A stretch of 33,544 bases of DNA from CAZKUN01 sp964555935 (GTDB lineage Bacteria > Armatimonadota > Zipacnadia > Zipacnadales > VGFC01), in contig CAZKUN010000082.1 in NCBI GenBank assembly GCA_964555935.1, forward strand, positions 1-33,544. Reading direction: 5' to 3'. The notes beneath the pieces were generated by a model that was not told the origin of the DNA, searched no databases, and saw only the letters and a list, made by a program, of their open reading frames with translations. Positions within the stretch are counted from its first letter, which is position 1; the number at the start of each line of letters is the position of its first letter. Below, piece by piece: positions 30,683 to 33,544 of the stretch. The translations under genes were made by a program, and so were the position numbers.

Positions 30683-33544
30683 AGCGTGGTGTCTCAGGCA
30701 ACTCGATCACGACGTCTTCAACGCGTTCGCCTTCGGCGAGGGTGACCGGTTCTGACTCCGCCACGTACTCACCGTCACTCCCGCGCGCGCGCAGCCTTAA
30801 CGTGTAGGTCCCGGCCTCGAGGGCAACTGCCTCAAGCGGCTTCTTGCTCGATTCGTGGAGCCGCTTGGCCAGCTCGCCGTCGCGCCACAGCTCAGCCGCG
30901 TGCCGGCGAGCCCAATCGTCGACGGCCCTGCCATCGGCACTCACGATACGCCCTCGGGTGAGCGCCCCGCGGCGAAGCTGGATGATGACCTCCGTCGTCT
31001 CGCCATCCGCAACCTCGACCTTGGTCTCTGGGCGATCCAGGCACTCCCTGTGGTACGGCCTGACGGTGTAGCTCCCGGCCGGTAGTCCTTCGAGAGCGAA
31101 ACGCCCATCGGCATTAGCCCCGGCCGAGAATTCGCCCCTGGCGTCGTCGGACCGCAGCGATACCGTGCCGTCCGGCAGGCGATCGCCTGTGCGCATGTCC
31201 ACCAGCCGTCCCTGAAGGCCCCCCGTGTACGCGTGACGGATGTCGATGATCTCCGCCGCGCCGTCGACGAACGCGCGGCGAATCGCCGATACGCGATGGG
31301 CCGCTCCGACGGACGCGACGAACCAGTAGCCGGGGTCCAGCGAATCGAACCGGTAGCGCCCGTCCTGGTCGATGGGCGCCCGTATGAGGTCTCGTTCGGT
31401 TCCTTCCGGCCTCGCGTTCCGCACATTCTCGGCATAGCGGGCGGCGACGACAACGCCCCCGGCGATGGGTTGGCCGTCGGCGCCTCGCACCCCGCCTTCC
31501 ATCGCGCCGGCAATCGGCAAGCGACGGCGGCCGAGGTCCACGCTGCTCCCCTCGGCCAGCACCACCTCGTCGAGTTGGAAGTGCTTCGACTCGGAGCCCG
31601 CAATGAGGAAGTACGTGCCGGACGGGATGCTGACGATCTCGTAGCGACCGCCCGGGTCAGTCGTGACGTAGTAGTGCTGAGTGCGGGAGGGGGGCTGGTC
31701 GGAGAAGATGCCTGACCCGGGCCCGGTGATCTTTGGCGACACCCCAACGACGAGGCGAGTGTCCTCCGGGAAGCGCCCGGCCTCGTCGTGGATCGTCCCC
31801 GTCACTCGGCAAAGCGACTCGGTCTCGTATGGGCGCTCGACGCGGATCTCGACCGGTGCTGGATCGCCTTCGTCGGGCATCTGAATCAGCACGCCGCCGG
31901 TCGCCGAGTAGGTGCCGTCATGGCGCTTGTAAGCGGTCATCAGCGCTTGCACTGGCACCCCAGCCGGACCCGCCGGCTTGACGACATCGAGCCGTAGCTC
32001 GTCGCCCTCGCCGGTGATGAGCGCGATCCTCTGCACATCGACGCCGCGAATGGTGAACCGGCCCAGGCGGTCGGTCCGAGCGAGTGGGAATCTCCAGGGG
32101 AGCGTGCCGGAGTGCCAATCGCGCCACCCGTCGACTCTGTCAGCGGCGTACTCGTAGATGCCGATGGCCGCCTCGCGTAGCGGCGTCCCGTCTACGTCGA
32201 GCACGGTGCCCGTGACTGTCTGGCCGGATCCGATTCGGAGTTCCGTCTCGGTGGGCGTCGGACCCGGCCCCGACTCCACATGTTCCACCGTGGGCCAGAA
32301 GCCCGGCACGACCGTTGTGAGACGGTATCGCCCGGGCTCACGCCAGTCCGACTCGAAGAAGCCGTCTTCATCCAATATGATCCACAACGGCGCTCCTCTC
32401 GTGCCGCCATCGGCGACGCGCTGCGCAACGATTCGCCCCTCGGGGAGGGGCACTCCCTCAGGCCCGATCACCCGACCCACGATCTTACCGCTGGCCGGGA
32501 TACGAATGGCGTGGCGGACCGGCCCGTCCGATGACTCGATGTCCAGCGCCTCGGACTCGTAGTCCACCCACCCATCGCGGGCGATCCTCAGCTCCACTTC
32601 GCCCGGTGGCACGTTGCGGAGTACGAAGCGCGCCCTCCGGTCTGTCCTGACGCTGTCGGTAAGCCACTCGGGTTGGCGCGGGCCTGGGCTGACCGGCGCG
32701 CTGAAGCGGGCCCGCATGTGCGTCTTCGTCGCGGGTCGGCCATCGGGCCCCACAACCTCGCCAACGATATCCGCGCCCCTCTGCAGCATGATCCGGCGAG
32801 TCTTGTACTGGTCGTCGCGTCCCCGGATGTCCCCGCGCCAATACCCGTGCCTCGGGTGGCGAATGAGAACATGGACCGGGAGTCGGGACGTGAGATCGTA
32901 CAGTAGGAACTCGCCGTTGGCGCCGGATGCGCAACGCCTCCGCGCGTATCGGCGTCGCGGGTCGGTGGGGTCGACGAGGAGGTGATATCGGATCTCGGCC
33001 CCGGCCACCGGCTCGCCGCCCGCCGAGACAACCGTTCCCGCCAGCGTCCACGTTCCCGGCAGGCAGCGCCGCATCGTCACATCGAACCGCTTCTCCTCCC
33101 CTGACTCAAGGGGGACCTCACCCAATGGCAGGCGCGGGTACCCAGGGGCGAACACAGCAGGGAGATAGTCATACGGGGCCCACGGCACGTCGAGTATAAA
33201 ACTCCCTTTCCGGCCGGTCCGGGTGACTCGCGCATCGCGCGCGCCGCTGGCCAGAGCGCCCACCACGTCGGTGTGACGGTGGCGATCGTAGCGCGTCACC
33301 AAGGCGCCCTGCATCGGCGCGCCGTTCTCGTCGACGACCGTGCCAGACATCCTGGCCGGTCTGCCTGGGATATGGACCGCAACTCCCCGAACGTGCTCGC
33401 CCTCGCGGAGGCGGATCAGGTCCGACTCGCCGTGCAGCCGGCCCCTGATACTGGCCCGTATGACGGGGTACCCAACGGGGACGCCGGAGACGGCGAATCG
33501 CCCACCGGCGCTTGTCGTCGTGTTGCCCAACTGCACCCGCGGCG
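30681..33544 (-). CDS. Carboxypeptidase-regulatory-like repeat protein, 5' end beyond the window
   Basis: About 953 residues are visible, with the N-terminus cut by the window edge: the first residues ('TTTSAGGRFAVSGVPVG') already lie inside a repeat. The chain is a row of about nine or ten Ig-like transthyretin-fold modules of the CarboxypepD_reg type, each with 'G.V.D..G.P..GA.V' and 'T...GRF.L..VPPG' elements, for example 'VVDENGAPMQGALVTRYDR', 'TDRLGRFTIRGVDVQRIAL' and 'DADGRFALEGLPAGSY'-like copies. No catalytic domain is seen in this part. Such proteins are exported and act as surface or outer-membrane adhesion and binding modules, or precede a catalytic or TonB-receptor part. It is convergent with the phosphorelay genes. 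Confidence 0.85.
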   Translation of the reverse strand, partial: PRVQLGNTTTSAGGRFAVSGVPVGYPVIRASIRGRLHGESDLIRLREGEHVRGVAVHIPGRPARMSGTVVDENGAPMQGALVTRYDRHRHTDVVGALASGARDARVTRTGRKGSFILDVPWAPYDYLPAVFAPGYPRLPLGEVPLESGEEKRFDVTMRRCLPGTWTLAGTVVSAGGEPVAGAEIRYHLLVDPTDPRRRYARRRCASGANGEFLLYDLTSRLPVHVLIRHPRHGYWRGDIRGRDDQYKTRRIMLQRGADIVGEVVGPDGRPATKTHMRARFSAPVSPGPRQPEWLTDSVRTDRRARFVLRNVPPGEVELRIARDGWVDYESEALDIESSDGPVRHAIRIPASGKIVGRVIGPEGVPLPEGRIVAQRVADGGTRGAPLWIILDEDGFFESDWREPGRYRLTTVVPGFWPTVEHVESGPGPTPTETELRIGSGQTVTGTVLDVDGTPLREAAIGIYEYAADRVDGWRDWHSGTLPWRFPLARTDRLGRFTIRGVDVQRIALITGEGDELRLDVVKPAGPAGVPVQALMTAYKRHDGTYSATGGVLIQMPDEGDPAPVEIRVERPYETESLCRVTGTIHDEAGRFPEDTRLVVGVSPKITGPGSGIFSDQPPSRTQHYYVTTDPGGRYEIVSIPSGTYFLIAGSESKHFQLDEVVLAEGSSVDLGRRRLPIAGAMEGGVRGADGQPIAGGVVVAARYAENVRNARPEGTERDLIRAPIDQDGRYRFDSLDPGYWFVASVGAAHRVSAIRRAFVDGAAEIIDIRHAYTGGLQGRLVDMRTGDRLPDGTVSLRSDDARGEFSAGANADGRFALEGLPAGSYTVRPYHRECLDRPETKVEVADGETTEVIIQLRRGALTRGRIVSADGRAVDDWARRHAAELWRDGELAKRLHESSKKPLEAVALEAGTYTLRLRARGSDGEYVAESEPVTLAEGERVEDVVIELPETPR

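Noticed and set aside
1..33544. Search for CRISPR arrays, insertion sequences, tRNA and rRNA genes
   Set aside because: I saw no regularly spaced direct repeats, no transposase motif, no rRNA stretch and no convincing tRNA cloverleaf by eye.

Overview
This is a GC-rich bacterial window of densely packed genes. The likely source is an uncultured lineage near Armatimonadota. The main hint is the pseudopilin at 13700-14350, whose N-terminus and 'MMYTQDFDE'-type helix resemble the many such pilins of that phylum. The large secreted proteins (PQQ propeller, TPR, alpha-2-macroglobulin, carboxypeptidase-regulatory repeats) would also fit Planctomycetes-like or Hydrogenedentes-like bacteria. The assignment is an inference. 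A run of 10 N at 30570-30579 marks a scaffold gap.

Left part (1-6860, minus strand). A strong promoter at 6795-6824 drives an exported TPR protein, an exported M16-like protein without the HxxEH zinc motif, an exported PQQ propeller protein and a LapA-like membrane protein, which ends at a clear intrinsic terminator. A DprA gene that stops in mid-Rossmann fold follows.

Middle left (6861-14709). A URO-D-family protein and a CDF zinc-type transporter lie on the plus strand. They converge on a 1481-residue secreted glycosidase-like protein. A type II pseudopilin with its own terminator comes next, then a 353-base regulatory region.

Centre (14710-21032). This is the most interesting region: an apparent sulfur-assimilation operon flanked by two Rrf2 regulators. 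Gene order is Rrf2, DUF2061, [4Fe-4S] APS reductase (cysH), TusA-like, threonine synthase-like PLP enzyme, MoaD-NIL fusion, ThiF/MoeB-like E1, JAMM protease, siroheme sulfite reductase with ferredoxin domain, then the second Rrf2 in the opposite direction. Sulfate-derived APS would be reduced to sulfite and then sulfide. The sulfide could be loaded as a thiocarboxylate on the MoaD domain after the JAMM protease frees its Gly-Gly end, and then passed to a PLP enzyme to make homocysteine or cysteine. This resembles the CysO/CysM/Mec+ and HcyS/HcyD/HcyF pathways, but with a fused carrier and a ThrC-like acceptor. Two matching inverted repeats, at 14679-14699 and 15195-15215, probably are operators of the first Rrf2 protein.

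Right part (21207-33544). A secreted alpha-2-macroglobulin carries a CFEQ thioester and an internal segment that looks like the soluble part of a GspG pseudopilin. A SixA-type phosphohistidine phosphatase is divergent from a four-gene, translationally coupled phosphorelay (kinase, receiver, receiver-kinase hybrid, receiver) that has no DNA-binding output domain in the window. A long carboxypeptidase-regulatory-like repeat protein, cut by the window edge, closes the region.
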